Shown here: positions 27,140-36,073 of the stretch, piece by piece | How positions within the stretch are numbered: the stretch's first letter is position 1 | Layout of the letters: every line of letters starts with the position of its first letter | NCBI GenBank assembly: GCA_963796155.1 | Contig: CAWCKT010000008.1 | Span: 1 to 64,000 of the forward strand | Direction: 5' to 3' | DNA: 64,000 bases | Origin: AP-15 sp963796155 | GTDB lineage: Bacteria > Pseudomonadota > Alphaproteobacteria > ATCC43930 > CGMCC-115725 | Made by a program: the position numbers and the translations under genes | Notes under the pieces: model-generated | Seen by the model: the letters and a program-made list of their open reading frames with translations, nothing else | What the model was told of the DNA's origin: nothing | Database searches by the model: none

Positions 27140-28240
27140 ATGACAACGCCGCTGACGATGACCAACGTCCGCTCCGGGCCCACTGCGCCGGTTGATTGGA
27201 AGAGACTGGCCACGCGCTCCCGCTCGCTGCGCCGGGCTAAGGCAGTCGCCCTCTACGCCTTCCTGATTTCTGTCTCTTTGCCGATCATACTGCCGTATTT
27301 CTGGCTCGTGACCGTCGCATTTTCCGCGAGAACCGGCGTCGCCGACACCTTGGTTCTGTGGCGCTCGATGGCCGTGCTGGCGCCCGCCGTGATCGCCTTC
27401 TGGCTGGCGGCGATGCTGGCACGGAACCGCCGCCAGATGTGGCTCGGCACGACAGCGATTGCGCTCGTCGGGATTGTCGCCCTCGCCCTCTTGGTCGGCC
27501 CGGATCTGCACCTGCGCAACTTTATATTCCTGACGGAACCGGATTTCGCCTCGGTCGTGCGCTCCCGCACCGGGGAGGTGCACGGCGCAGTACAGTTCCC
27601 CAGTGTCTGGACGGCTTTCGGCAATTCGCTTCTGATCGCCGGCGCGCAGACAGTGATCGTCCTGACCGTAGCTTCGCTCGCGGCCTATTACCTGTCTCGA
27701 TTCCAGTTTCCCGGCCGCGCCGCGATGTTGCGCTCGCTCCTGGTGCTGCATGCGTTTCCGCTGCTGACGCTGATCGTGCCGATGTTCCTGATGCTCTATT
27801 GGATCGGTCTCTTGGACACGCTCTTCGGTGTCATTCTCGTGCTCGTCGCCTTCGAGCTGCCCTTTGCGATCTTCATCATGAAGGGTTTTTTCGACGCCGT
27901 GCCGTGGGACATCGAAATGAGCGCGCTGACTGACGGTGCGTCGCGGCGCCAGGCCTTTCTGCGGGTGGTGATTCCACAAGTCAGGAACGGGCTTCTGGCA
28001 ATCGCCGTCTTCACGTTTATCCGCGGGTGGGAGGAGTATATTTTCGTCTTCACGTTTCTGATCCGAAACACCAACTGGACCATGAGTCTCTACATGTACT
28101 ACGTGCGCGACGACATGATGGGCGTCGATTACGGCGTGGTCTCCGCGGTTGGCGTCTTTTATCTCGTCCCGAGCCTCATCCTGTACCTCGCCGCGCAGCG
28201 TTACCTGATGCAAATGTCGATCGGCGGTGTGAAGGGCTGA
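27140..28240 (+). CDS. ABC transporter permease, MalG/UgpE type
   Basis: 366 aa, longer than usual (about 280) because of an extra membrane-spanning and loop segment at about residues 70-155, between the first span and the FPSVWTAFGNSLLIAGAQTV block. The EAA loop appears as MSALTDGASRRQAFLRVVIP. It partners the upstream permease. The long insert, with LVLWRSMAVLAPAVIAFWLA and GTTAIALVGIVALALLVGP, may be a distinct feature of this transporter type. Confidence 0.92.
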   Translation: MTTPLTMTNVRSGPTAPVDWKRLATRSRSLRRAKAVALYAFLISVSLPIILPYFWLVTVAFSARTGVADTLVLWRSMAVLAPAVIAFWLAAMLARNRRQMWLGTTAIALVGIVALALLVGPDLHLRNFIFLTEPDFASVVRSRTGEVHGAVQFPSVWTAFGNSLLIAGAQTVIVLTVASLAAYYLSRFQFPGRAAMLRSLLVLHAFPLLTLIVPMFLMLYWIGLLDTLFGVILVLVAFELPFAIFIMKGFFDAVPWDIEMSALTDGASRRQAFLRVVIPQVRNGLLAIAVFTFIRGWEEYIFVFTFLIRNTNWTMSLYMYYVRDDMMGVDYGVVSAVGVFYLVPSLILYLAAQRYLMQMSIGGVKG

Positions 28241-28245
28241 CGCCG

Positions 28246-29310
28246 ATGGCGAAGGTCGAGTTCCGCCGCGTCGTCAAGCGGTTCGGGGATGCCGAGGTGA
28301 TCCCCGATCTGAACCTGACGATCGAGGACGGTGAGTTCGTAGCACTGCTTGGCCCTTCCGGCTGCGGCAAGTCGACGAGCCTCTTCATGCTGGCAGGCAT
28401 CTATCTGCCGAGTCGCGGCGAGCTTTTGTTCGACGGCCGCGTCGTCAACGAAGTCGAGGCCAAGGATCGCAACGTCGGCATCGTCTTCCAGTCCTATGCG
28501 CTCTACCCGCACATGACCGTGCGGGACAACGTCCTCTTCCCGCTCCGCTTCAAGCGGATGCCACGCGAGGAGGCGCTCGGCCGCGTCAGAGCAGTAGCCG
28601 CTCTCGTCCATGTCGAGGAGCTTCTCGACCGGCGGCCGGGCGAGCTGTCGGGCGGCCAGCAGCAGCGGGTGGCGCTTGCGCGCGCCCTAGTCAAGGAACC
28701 GCAGCTGCTCCTCCTCGACGAGCCGCTTTCCAATCTCGACGCGACCTTGCGGCTGACCATGCGGACCGAGATCAAGTCGCTGCAAAAAAAGCTCGGAGTG
28801 ACGACGATGCTCGTTACCCACGACCAGATTGAGGCGACGACCATGGCCGACCGCATCATCTGCATGCGCGCGGGCCGGATCGAGCAGATCGGCGCGCCGG
28901 ACGACCTCTACCGCAGGCCGGAGAGCCTGTTCATTGCCGGCTTCATCGGGTCGCCGCCGATCAACATGATCAGCGGCGAGGCGAGGGACGGGGCGGTGTG
29001 CGTTGGCACCGTCGCGTTTCCCTTCGCGGGAACACCCGGTGCGGTGACCCTCGGGCTGCGGCCGGAACACCTGAGCTTCGCGGACTCGGGTCTGAGCGGG
29101 CGGATCGCGCAGATGGAGCCGATGGGACGCGAGATCCTTTATGTCGTCGATACCGATGTCGGATTTTTGCGGGTCCTCGAGCACGGCTCCGCGGCGGCGC
29201 ATGTTGCGGGCGAGCCCGTCAACATCGGCTTCTCGCCCGAGGATTCGCTGGTGTTCGACACGCCAAGCGAGCGGCTGGTCACCGGCGCGCGGGTCCGCCC
29301 GCCGGCCTGA
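28246..29310 (+). CDS. ABC transporter ATPase, UgpC/MalK type
   Basis: 354 aa from ATG 28246. Walker A GPSGCGKST (residues 36-44), Q-loop IVFQSYALYPHM, signature LSGGQQQ (134-140), Walker B LLLLDEP (154-160), switch His in VTHDQIEA, and a C-terminal TOBE-like regulatory domain (GLRPEHLSF). It energises import through the two permeases. Five bp separate it from the second permease. Its stop abuts that of the convergent iolD. Confidence 0.95.
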   Translation: MAKVEFRRVVKRFGDAEVIPDLNLTIEDGEFVALLGPSGCGKSTSLFMLAGIYLPSRGELLFDGRVVNEVEAKDRNVGIVFQSYALYPHMTVRDNVLFPLRFKRMPREEALGRVRAVAALVHVEELLDRRPGELSGGQQQRVALARALVKEPQLLLLDEPLSNLDATLRLTMRTEIKSLQKKLGVTTMLVTHDQIEATTMADRIICMRAGRIEQIGAPDDLYRRPESLFIAGFIGSPPINMISGEARDGAVCVGTVAFPFAGTPGAVTLGLRPEHLSFADSGLSGRIAQMEPMGREILYVVDTDVGFLRVLEHGSAAAHVAGEPVNIGFSPEDSLVFDTPSERLVTGARVRPPA

Positions 29311-31143
29311 TCAATCGAGGATCCGCTGGCGGGTTCGCGTGGCGTCATAGGCGGCGCGGGCGGCGGCGACTTCGGTCCGGTTCGACACCTCGGGGATCGC
29401 GACATCCCACCAGGCGCCGCCCGCAATGGTACTCGCCGCGGGGTCGGTGGCGATGACGATGACCGAAGTCCGCCGCTCGGCCCGCATCGCCGGCAGCGCC
29501 GCTTCCAGTTCGGCAAGGCTCCCCACCTTGTGTGATTTGGCGCCGAGACTCGCAGCATGGGCGGCGAAATCGATCCCTGAGCCGCTAGGGAGGAGATTGT
29601 TGAACGAGGCGCCGCCGCAACTGCGCTGCAACCGGTCGATGCAGCCGAACCCGCCATTGTCGAGCACAACGATGTTCAGCTTCTTGTCGAGCATCACCGA
29701 GGTCGCGATCTCGGAATTCATCATCAGATAGGAGCCGTCGCCAACCATCACCCAGACTTGGCGCTCGGGCACAGCTAGTTTGACGCCGAGCCCGCCGGCG
29801 ATTTCGTATCCCATGCAGGAATAACCGTATTCGACGTGATAGGTGCCGACTTGTTGGCAGCGCCATAGTTTGTGCAATTCGCCCGGCAAACCGCCGGCGG
29901 CGCAGACGACCACATCCGGAGGGAGCGCCGCCCGGTTTACTGCCCCGAGCACCTGCGCATCGCTCGGCAGCGGGGTATTCGAGGCCGCCGTGGCACGCAT
30001 CACTGCCTCGATCCATTGCGAAGCCAACCCGCAGGCTTTTGCGGTCCACTCCTCCGGCGTCTTCCACGCGGCGAGGGCGGGATCGAGCGCCTCGAGACCG
30101 GCCCGCGCATCGGCGACCAATGGCAACGCGCCGTGCTTCACCGCGTCGAAACCGGCTGCGTTCAACTGGATGAGCGTCGCCGACGGATTACGGAAAAGGC
30201 TGCGCGAGGCGGTCGTGAAGTCGGAGAGCCGTGTGCCGATTGCGAGGATCAGATCCGCCTCGGCGGCGAGCGCGTTGGCCGCGGCGCTGCCCGTAACGCC
30301 GATTGCTCCCAGATTGCAGGGATGGTCCCAGGCGAGCGCGCCCTTACCGGCCTGGGTCTCGGCCACAGGCACGCCGCGACGCGCCGCGAAACCAGCCAGC
30401 GCGTCGCAGGCCAGCGCGTAATGCACCCCGCCGCCGGCGATGATCAGCGGCGCGCGGGCGTGCGATAATGCGGCTACGGCATCGGCGAGCTGCCGCGGAT
30501 CGGGCGGCGGCCGACGAATGCGCCAGCAGTGCGGAGCAAAGAGCGCCTCCGGGTAGTCGTAGGCTTCCGCCTGCACGTCCTGCGGCAGCGACAAGGTGAC
30601 GGGACCGCATTCGGCCGGATCGGTCAGCATGCGCATCGCGTGCGGCAGGCTTTCGAGAATTTGCTCCGGCCGGGTGATCCGATCCCACCAGCGCGAGACC
30701 GGCCAGAAGCAGTCATTGACCGAGATCGTCGGGTCGCCGAACGCTTCGATCTGCTGCAAGACCGGGTCGGGCCGGCGCCCGGCAAAGACGTCGCCAGGCA
30801 ACAGCAGCATCGGCAGGCGATTGGCATGGGCCACCGCCGCCGCGGTTACCATGTTCGTAGCACCTGGGCCAATCGAGGTCGTGCAGGCCATCATCCGGCG
30901 GCGCCGGCTCGCCTTGGCGAAGGCGACCGCGGCCAATGCCATCGCCTGCTCGTTGTGCGCACGCAGTGTCGGCAAACGCTCCCGTGCCGCGTACAGCGCC
31001 TCGCCCAAGCCGGCGACGTTACCGTGGCCGAAAATTGCGAAAACGCCCGCAAAGAGCGGATGTTCGTGGCCATCGATCTCGCTCCTCTGTGCCGCGAGGA
31101 AGCGGACGAGCGCCTGCGCCATCGTCAGGCGGATTGTGGTCAT
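29311..31143 (-). CDS. iolD: trihydroxycyclohexane-1,2-dione acylhydrolase
   Basis: 610 aa from ATG 31143. A thiamine-diphosphate enzyme that opens the ring of 3D-trihydroxycyclohexane-1,2-dione in myo-inositol catabolism. The N-terminal GHGNVAGLGEALY and the PP-domain Glu in RAHNEQAMALAA, central FAD/CoA-like fold, and C-terminal TPP motif GDGSYLMMNSEIATS...VVLDNGGFGC are present; the C-terminal AWWDVAIPEVSN is characteristic of IolD. It is convergent with the transporter operon and divergent from iolE (117 bp between starts). Confidence 0.93.
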   Translation of the reverse strand: MTTIRLTMAQALVRFLAAQRSEIDGHEHPLFAGVFAIFGHGNVAGLGEALYAARERLPTLRAHNEQAMALAAVAFAKASRRRRMMACTTSIGPGATNMVTAAAVAHANRLPMLLLPGDVFAGRRPDPVLQQIEAFGDPTISVNDCFWPVSRWWDRITRPEQILESLPHAMRMLTDPAECGPVTLSLPQDVQAEAYDYPEALFAPHCWRIRRPPPDPRQLADAVAALSHARAPLIIAGGGVHYALACDALAGFAARRGVPVAETQAGKGALAWDHPCNLGAIGVTGSAAANALAAEADLILAIGTRLSDFTTASRSLFRNPSATLIQLNAAGFDAVKHGALPLVADARAGLEALDPALAAWKTPEEWTAKACGLASQWIEAVMRATAASNTPLPSDAQVLGAVNRAALPPDVVVCAAGGLPGELHKLWRCQQVGTYHVEYGYSCMGYEIAGGLGVKLAVPERQVWVMVGDGSYLMMNSEIATSVMLDKKLNIVVLDNGGFGCIDRLQRSCGGASFNNLLPSGSGIDFAAHAASLGAKSHKVGSLAELEAALPAMRAERRTSVIVIATDPAASTIAGGAWWDVAIPEVSNRTEVAAARAAYDATRTRQRILD

Positions 31144-31260
31144 ACCGCGTCCCTTTTCTTTCCTTGGCGCGACAGGATAACAGGCGGGCGCTTCGCCGTC
31201 GCCTTCCCGGGCTCGGGTCGGTAAGCTCAACCAGTGACCGAACTGGACGAGCTGTAATCG

Positions 31261-32163
31261 ATGCCTGTGCGCCTCGGCATCAACCCGATCGGCTGGAGCA
31301 ACGACGACCTGCCGGAATTGGGCGGCGCCACGCCGCTCGAAACCTGCCTTACTGAAGCTCGTATGGCGGGATTCGAGGGGATCGAGCTCGGCAATAAATT
31401 TCCCCGAGACCCGGCGATTTTGCGCCCGCTCCTCGAAAAGTTCGGACTATCGCTGATCTCGGGTTGGTACAGCGGCCGCGTTCTGGAACGGTCGCTCGCC
31501 GAGGAGACCGCAGCGATCGAGCACCATCGCGCCCTTCTCGTCGAGATGGGATGCGGTGTGCTGGTCTACGCCGAAACGAGCGGCGGCATCGCCGGCGATC
31601 GGCACCGTCCGCTGTCGAGCCGCCCGCGGCTCAGCGACAGCGACTGGCCCGATTTCGGCGCCCGGCTGACGGAGCTTGCCGAGCGCCTATCGCAACGCGG
31701 CATCCGGCTGGTCTACCATCACCACATGGGAACAGTGGTCGAGAACGCCGTCGAGATTGACCACTTGATGGCGGCGACCGATGACAGCGTCGGTCTGGTC
31801 CTCGATACCGGGCATCTGGCCTTTGCCGGTGCCGATCCGGCTGCGATCGCCTGGCGTTACGGGCACCGCATCAAGCATGTCCACTGCAAGGATGTGCGGC
31901 GCGAAATTCTTGATCGGGTTCGCGCCGCCGATGCAAGTTTTCTCGACGCTGTTCTGGAGGGGGTCTTTACGGTGCCGGGCGACGGATGTCTTGATTTTGG
32001 CGGGGTGCTCGCGGCCTTAGCGGTGACGCATTATAGCGGGTGGCTGGTCGTCGAGGCCGAGCAGGACCCGGCAAAGGCGCCGCCGCTCGCTTATGCCCGG
32101 CTCGGTTTCGCGCAACTGGGCGCCGCGGTGACGCGAGCCGGCCTTTTGAGGGAAGAGCAATGA
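31261..32163 (+). CDS. iolE: 2-keto-myo-inositol dehydratase
   Basis: 300 aa, TIM-barrel xylose-isomerase-like fold. Dehydrates scyllo-inosose to the trihydroxycyclohexane-dione used by IolD. The IolE opening LGINPIGWSNDDLPELGG (residues 5-22) is diagnostic; metal ligands lie in YHHHMGTVVE, LDTGHLAFAG and HVHCKDV. It overlaps the next gene by ATGA, so the two form an operon. No iolG, iolB or iolC is in the window. Confidence 0.93.
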   Translation: MPVRLGINPIGWSNDDLPELGGATPLETCLTEARMAGFEGIELGNKFPRDPAILRPLLEKFGLSLISGWYSGRVLERSLAEETAAIEHHRALLVEMGCGVLVYAETSGGIAGDRHRPLSSRPRLSDSDWPDFGARLTELAERLSQRGIRLVYHHHMGTVVENAVEIDHLMAATDDSVGLVLDTGHLAFAGADPAAIAWRYGHRIKHVHCKDVRREILDRVRAADASFLDAVLEGVFTVPGDGCLDFGGVLAALAVTHYSGWLVVEAEQDPAKAPPLAYARLGFAQLGAAVTRAGLLREEQ

Positions 32164-33095
32164 AGATCGGCATGATCACCGACAGTCTAGGCGCCCTGTC
32201 CTTCGGTGAGCTTCTCGATACCGCCGCGAAACTCGGCATCGAGCGATTGGAGTTCGCCGCCGGCAACTGGTCGCGGGCTCCGCATCTGGCGCTTGACCGG
32301 ATGCTCGACAACGCCTCAGTGCGACGGGATTTTGTGGCCGAGCTTCGCGAGCACGGCATTGCGGTCAGCGCCCTTAACTGCTCGGGCAATCCGCTGCATC
32401 CGGGCGAGATCGGTGAGCGGCATCAGGAGGTTACGCGCAAGACGATCGCGCTCGCCGGGCTGATGGGGGTCGAGCGGGTGGTCATGATGTCGGGCTGCCC
32501 GGGAGGGCCCGGCGATGCCAATGCCAACTGGGTGACCACGAGCTGGCCGCCGGAGACGCAGACGATCTTACGCCATCAATGGGAAGAAGTTCTGATCCCG
32601 TACTGGCGCGAGCTTGTCGCTTATGCGCGGGGCCTCGGGGTCAGCAAGCTCTGCCTCGAATTGCACGGGCACCAGAACGTCTACAGCGTCGACACGTTCT
32701 TTCGCCTGCGCGACGCGGTCGGCGAGACCGTCGGCGTCAATTTCGACCCGAGCCATCTGCTGTGGATGGGTGCGGATCCGCTCACCGCGATCGCCGCGTT
32801 GGGGCCGTCCATTTATCATGTGCACGCCAAGGACACGCGCCTCGAACCGCAGACGCTGGCGCGCGACGGGCGGATCGAGATCAGGCCAGCGGAGCAGGTC
32901 GCGGACCGGGCCTGGAATTACGTCACTCTGGGCCGCGGACATGATGAACCTTGGTGGCGCGGTTTTTGCCGGGCGCTCGCAGCGATCGGTTATGACGACG
33001 TACTATCGATCGAACACGAGGATTTCGAATTGCCGCCGCTCGAAGGCATCACGCAGTCCGTCGCACTGCTGCGCCGCGTGATCGCGGCTGGTTGA
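32160..33095 (+). CDS. sugar phosphate isomerase/epimerase family protein
   Basis: 311 aa, TIM barrel. Start MKIGMITDSLG; metal-site motifs CLELHGHQNVY, NFDPSHLLWMGAD, YHVHAKDT and LSIEHED fit the AP-endonuclease-2/xylose isomerase-like superfamily. In inositol clusters such genes often act as inosose isomerase or epimerase (IolI-type) or a 4-step sugar epimerase; the exact step is open. Coupled to iolE by a 4-bp overlap. Confidence 0.88.
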   Translation: MKIGMITDSLGALSFGELLDTAAKLGIERLEFAAGNWSRAPHLALDRMLDNASVRRDFVAELREHGIAVSALNCSGNPLHPGEIGERHQEVTRKTIALAGLMGVERVVMMSGCPGGPGDANANWVTTSWPPETQTILRHQWEEVLIPYWRELVAYARGLGVSKLCLELHGHQNVYSVDTFFRLRDAVGETVGVNFDPSHLLWMGADPLTAIAALGPSIYHVHAKDTRLEPQTLARDGRIEIRPAEQVADRAWNYVTLGRGHDEPWWRGFCRALAAIGYDDVLSIEHEDFELPPLEGITQSVALLRRVIAAG

Positions 33096-33518
33096 CCAAA
33101 GTTGCTGATCCCGGGGTCGGCGGAAGCCCGGCTCGAGATCAAGCTTGGCTGCCCAGGTGTGTCGGCGCGACCGGTATCACGGACCTAGTGCTCCCCGGCC
33201 ATCCGAACCAGAACATCCATCGCGATCTCGCGGGGAACGAAAAAAGCCCATCCACTATGTCCTGGTCGTGTTAACTCGCAGGCGCGCGACGGCCTTCCAT
33301 CCCGAATCCCGTCAAATCAATTGGCTGCCGTCGCCAGCATTTAACCATGAATTTATTTGAACTTTTGAATGAATGCGGGTAAGATACAGTATATAGGCTC
33401 CTTTCGCAGCCCAAAGTGAAAGTTAGACTTGCCCGAGATTCGAGGACTGATGGTCCTTGTGGTTACTCTGGCTTGCTGAGCGGCCTGTCGCGATGATTAA
33501 CCGCGGGTAAAGGGAGGG
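33096..33518. other. intergenic region with AT-rich segment
   Basis: About 420 bp, no gene recognised. Bases 33335-33400 are AT-rich (ATTTATTTGAACTTTTGAAT) and could hold the promoter of the following small gene. The earlier part has no repeat or clear terminator. Confidence 0.4.
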
Positions 33519-33716
33519 GTGATGGCCTCGGATCTGGAGATCTTGCGTGTCGCGCACTTGATGATGCACGAATATGGCAGCGATGCCGAACTCGAGGCGG
33601 CGAACCGGGCTGACCTCGTGCGCGTTCAGGGCGATTGGGATGAGCTGCTGACCTGGGCGAGAATCCGCCGAACGATCGCCGTGCTGGACTTGGTGCCGAG
33701 AGGATTACCGAATTGA
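33519..33716 (+). CDS. small conserved hypothetical protein
   Basis: 65 aa with a strong ribosome site (AGGGAGGGG) before GTG 33519 / ATG 33522. SDLEILRVAHLMMHEYGSDA then RADLVRVQGDWDELLTWARI follow the pattern of a short alphaproteobacterial family (LEILRxAHLMIxxYGxDA). All helical, soluble. Function unknown. Confidence 0.65.
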   Translation: MMASDLEILRVAHLMMHEYGSDAELEAANRADLVRVQGDWDELLTWARIRRTIAVLDLVPRGLPN

Positions 33717-33986
33717 TCGGGACCGGCCTCGGATCGTGACCTGCGGCGCGTTCGGCCCGGGTTCCATTGTTTCGATCCCGCCGCCCCGTGCCCAAAGGGT
33801 CCGGCGGCACATCGCGCCCGCGCCGACGGTCGTCAGAGTGCTCGCGGGCACCAACTGTGATAAGACGACTGGGGGAAAGGGTTGCTCGGCCGCATCTCGT
33901 AAGGCTAGGACCGGCAGGACGACCTGATCTGATCGAGCGGCCGGCGAGGGGGACGGAACCGCACGGATGCGAGACACGTCGAAGCG

Positions 33987-34352
33987 ATGATCGGGGCGGA
34001 CGGTATCCTCGACCGGATCGTGGTCATATTTTTGCTCGCGCCGCTCGCGGTCCCCGCCGCATTGCTGGTCCTCGGCTTGCTTGCTGGCCTGATTCGGCCG
34101 GCGGGGTTATGGCGAGACAGCTTTGCCACGGGTGACCTGAGCCCCGCGCGTATCTATCAGTTTATCGCCACTCTGGTAGCAGCGGCTGGCGTGGTGATTG
34201 CGCTTGCACGGACGGGAGCAACGTCGTTTCCGCCAATCCCCGGCTGGCTCGTCATCGCCGCGGGTGGCGGGAACGCAGTATATCTAATCGCAAAATTGAC
34301 GGCGTCACGCCGCGTCGCCGCACCGCGGCCGGTAGAAACAACCGGGGGATAA
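33987..34352 (+). CDS. membrane protein A of a paired set
   Basis: 121 aa, with membrane spans at about residues 11-36 (IVVIFLLAPLAVPAALLVLG) and 56-72, plus a third shorter hydrophobic stretch near 85-102. It shares with the next gene the pattern S..R(I/V)xxFxxT.V...ARTG...FP.IP..L.I..GG...YL..K. No known family was recognised. It ends 1 bp before the next start, so the two genes are co-transcribed. Confidence 0.6.
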   Translation: MIGADGILDRIVVIFLLAPLAVPAALLVLGLLAGLIRPAGLWRDSFATGDLSPARIYQFIATLVAAAGVVIALARTGATSFPPIPGWLVIAAGGGNAVYLIAKLTASRRVAAPRPVETTGG

Positions 34353-34353
34353 C

Positions 34354-34899
34354 ATGACTGATCTGATGGTCAAGCCGGTCACGGGCGGCCTTCCGTGCAC
34401 CCTGCAAGTGACCGGCGGACAACTCGTCGGCGCCGACGCCAAGACGGTCACCGCGATCCCGCTCGAAGGCGGCGTCGGCACCTGCGCGGTGACGGTGGCC
34501 GACGGCAAGCCGCCGCCGCAAGCGATCGGTCCAGGTTACAATAATCTGGTCTTTGTTTCTCTTGCTATCCTGCTGGTTTTGGCCACGGTCCTCGGCGGCG
34601 CCATCGTATTTGGCATGGTCAGGGATTTGCCCAAGACCTTGGACAAGCTCGCTCAGCTGCTGAGCGAAGAAAATTCCTCCAAGATGAGCCTGTCGCGGGT
34701 CCAGGCGCTGATCTTCACTTACGTCGTCGCCTTCGGTTCGCTGCTGATCATCGCGCGCACCGGGCAGTTCCCGAGCGAGATCCCGGACAGCCTTGCAATT
34801 TTGACGGGCGGAAGCCTCGCCACCTATCTGACCTCAAAAGGCATCCAGAAGGCGACCGAAAACGCGAGAACTGGCGCAAATCCCTTGGCAAACCAGTGA
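34354..34899 (+). CDS. membrane protein B of a paired set
   Basis: 181 aa. The N-terminal about 65 residues are a small beta-rich domain (PVTGGLPCTLQVTGGQLVGA), then a span NLVFVSLAILLVLATVLGGA, a linker with KTLDKLAQLLSEENSSKM, and a C-terminal two-span segment LSRVQALIFTYVVAFGSLLI...RTGQFPSEIPDSL...YLTSKGIQK that mirrors protein A. The domain resembles membrane anchors found in unrelated prokaryotic membrane proteins, but the function is unknown. Confidence 0.6.
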   Translation: MTDLMVKPVTGGLPCTLQVTGGQLVGADAKTVTAIPLEGGVGTCAVTVADGKPPPQAIGPGYNNLVFVSLAILLVLATVLGGAIVFGMVRDLPKTLDKLAQLLSEENSSKMSLSRVQALIFTYVVAFGSLLIIARTGQFPSEIPDSLAILTGGSLATYLTSKGIQKATENARTGANPLANQ

Positions 34900-35012
34900 A
34901 GCGCGCTGGTGCGGCCGCGCCTGCCATCACGAGCGCTTCCCGAAATGCGGTCAGGCGACACCGTGTCCCGGAATAGCGATGAAAACTGTCGCCTAGCACC
35001 GACGCCGGGTCG

Positions 35013-36049
35013 ATGAGGGGTCGCATCAGCCGAGTCGCGAAAGCACGGTGGCGGGGGGTCAAGCGCGCGTACCGACGGCATATCGCCAAGCATCCCCGGG
35101 CCGCGGTGATCGCGTTGCTGCTGTTGGTCGGCGGCGGCTTGGTGCTCGCGGCGCTCCCAGCCCGTCACGGCGAGAAATCACCGGGACCGGGGGCCGCTCG
35201 GCCGGTCGCCGCTGCGCCCGAGAAGCCGGCGCAACCGGCAAAGCCGGTCGAAGAGGCGGCACTGCGGCCGCCTCCCCCCTGCCGCCCCCTGCCGCCGCCA
35301 AGCCGGCTTGGCTGCGCTATGCGGTGCCGGCGCCGCCGACCGGCAACCGCCCGCTCGTTGCGATCGTGCTCGACGATCTCGGCCTCGATCGAGCGCGAAC
35401 GGCCGAAGCGATCCGGCTGCGCGGTCCGCTGACGATGTCTTTCATGACCTATGCGAGCGACCTCGCAGAGCAGACCGAGGCGGCGCGGCGCGCGGGTCAC
35501 GAGCTCTTTTTGCACGTGCCGATGGAGGCGGTCGACCGCCATGCCGATCCCGGCCCGCACGGGCTCTTCACCACGTTGTCGCGCGAAGAAATCCTCGAGC
35601 GGCTGCGCTGGGGGCTCGGCCGTTTCGACGGCTTTGTCGGGATCAACAACCATATGGGCAGCAAATTTACCGCGGATGCGCACAGCATGACGCCGGTCAT
35701 GGAGGAATTGCGCGCCCGCGGACTGGTCTTCCTCAATTCACGGACCTCGCCGGCCAGCACGGGGATTCGCCTGGCGGTCGCCTACCGGGTCCCGCACGCC
35801 GCCCGCGACGTGTTCCTCGACGACGACCAAGTGCCCTCCGCGATCGCCAAGCAGCTCGCCCAGGTCGAACAGGTCGCGCGGCAGCACGGCAGTGCGATCG
35901 CCATCGGCCACCCGCACGACGCAACGATCGCGGCCCTCAGGGCCTGGCTGCCGCTGCTCGGCGAAAAGGGCTTTGTGCTCGTTCCGGTCAGCGCCGTGGT
36001 GCGGCATCGCATGACGGAGGAGGGGGAGGCGAGGCCGCCCCCGCCCTAA
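35013..36049 (+). CDS. divergent polysaccharide deacetylase (YibQ-like), one frameshift
   Basis: About 345 aa if one frame change is allowed. The N-terminus from ATG 35013 has one membrane span (AAVIALLLLVGGGLVLAALP) and a Pro/Ala-rich linker; after the C run at 35274-35279 the frame shifts (-1) and the catalytic domain follows: LVAIVLDDLGLDRARTAEAI, HELFLHVPME, NNHMGSKFTAD (His/Asp site) and AIAIGHPHDATIAALRAWLP. YibQ proteins are thought to act in the envelope. The downstream part alone has an upstream ATG 35048 without sense. Confidence 0.82.
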
Positions 36050-36073
36050 GCCGACTGGTCGAGACCGCGCCCG

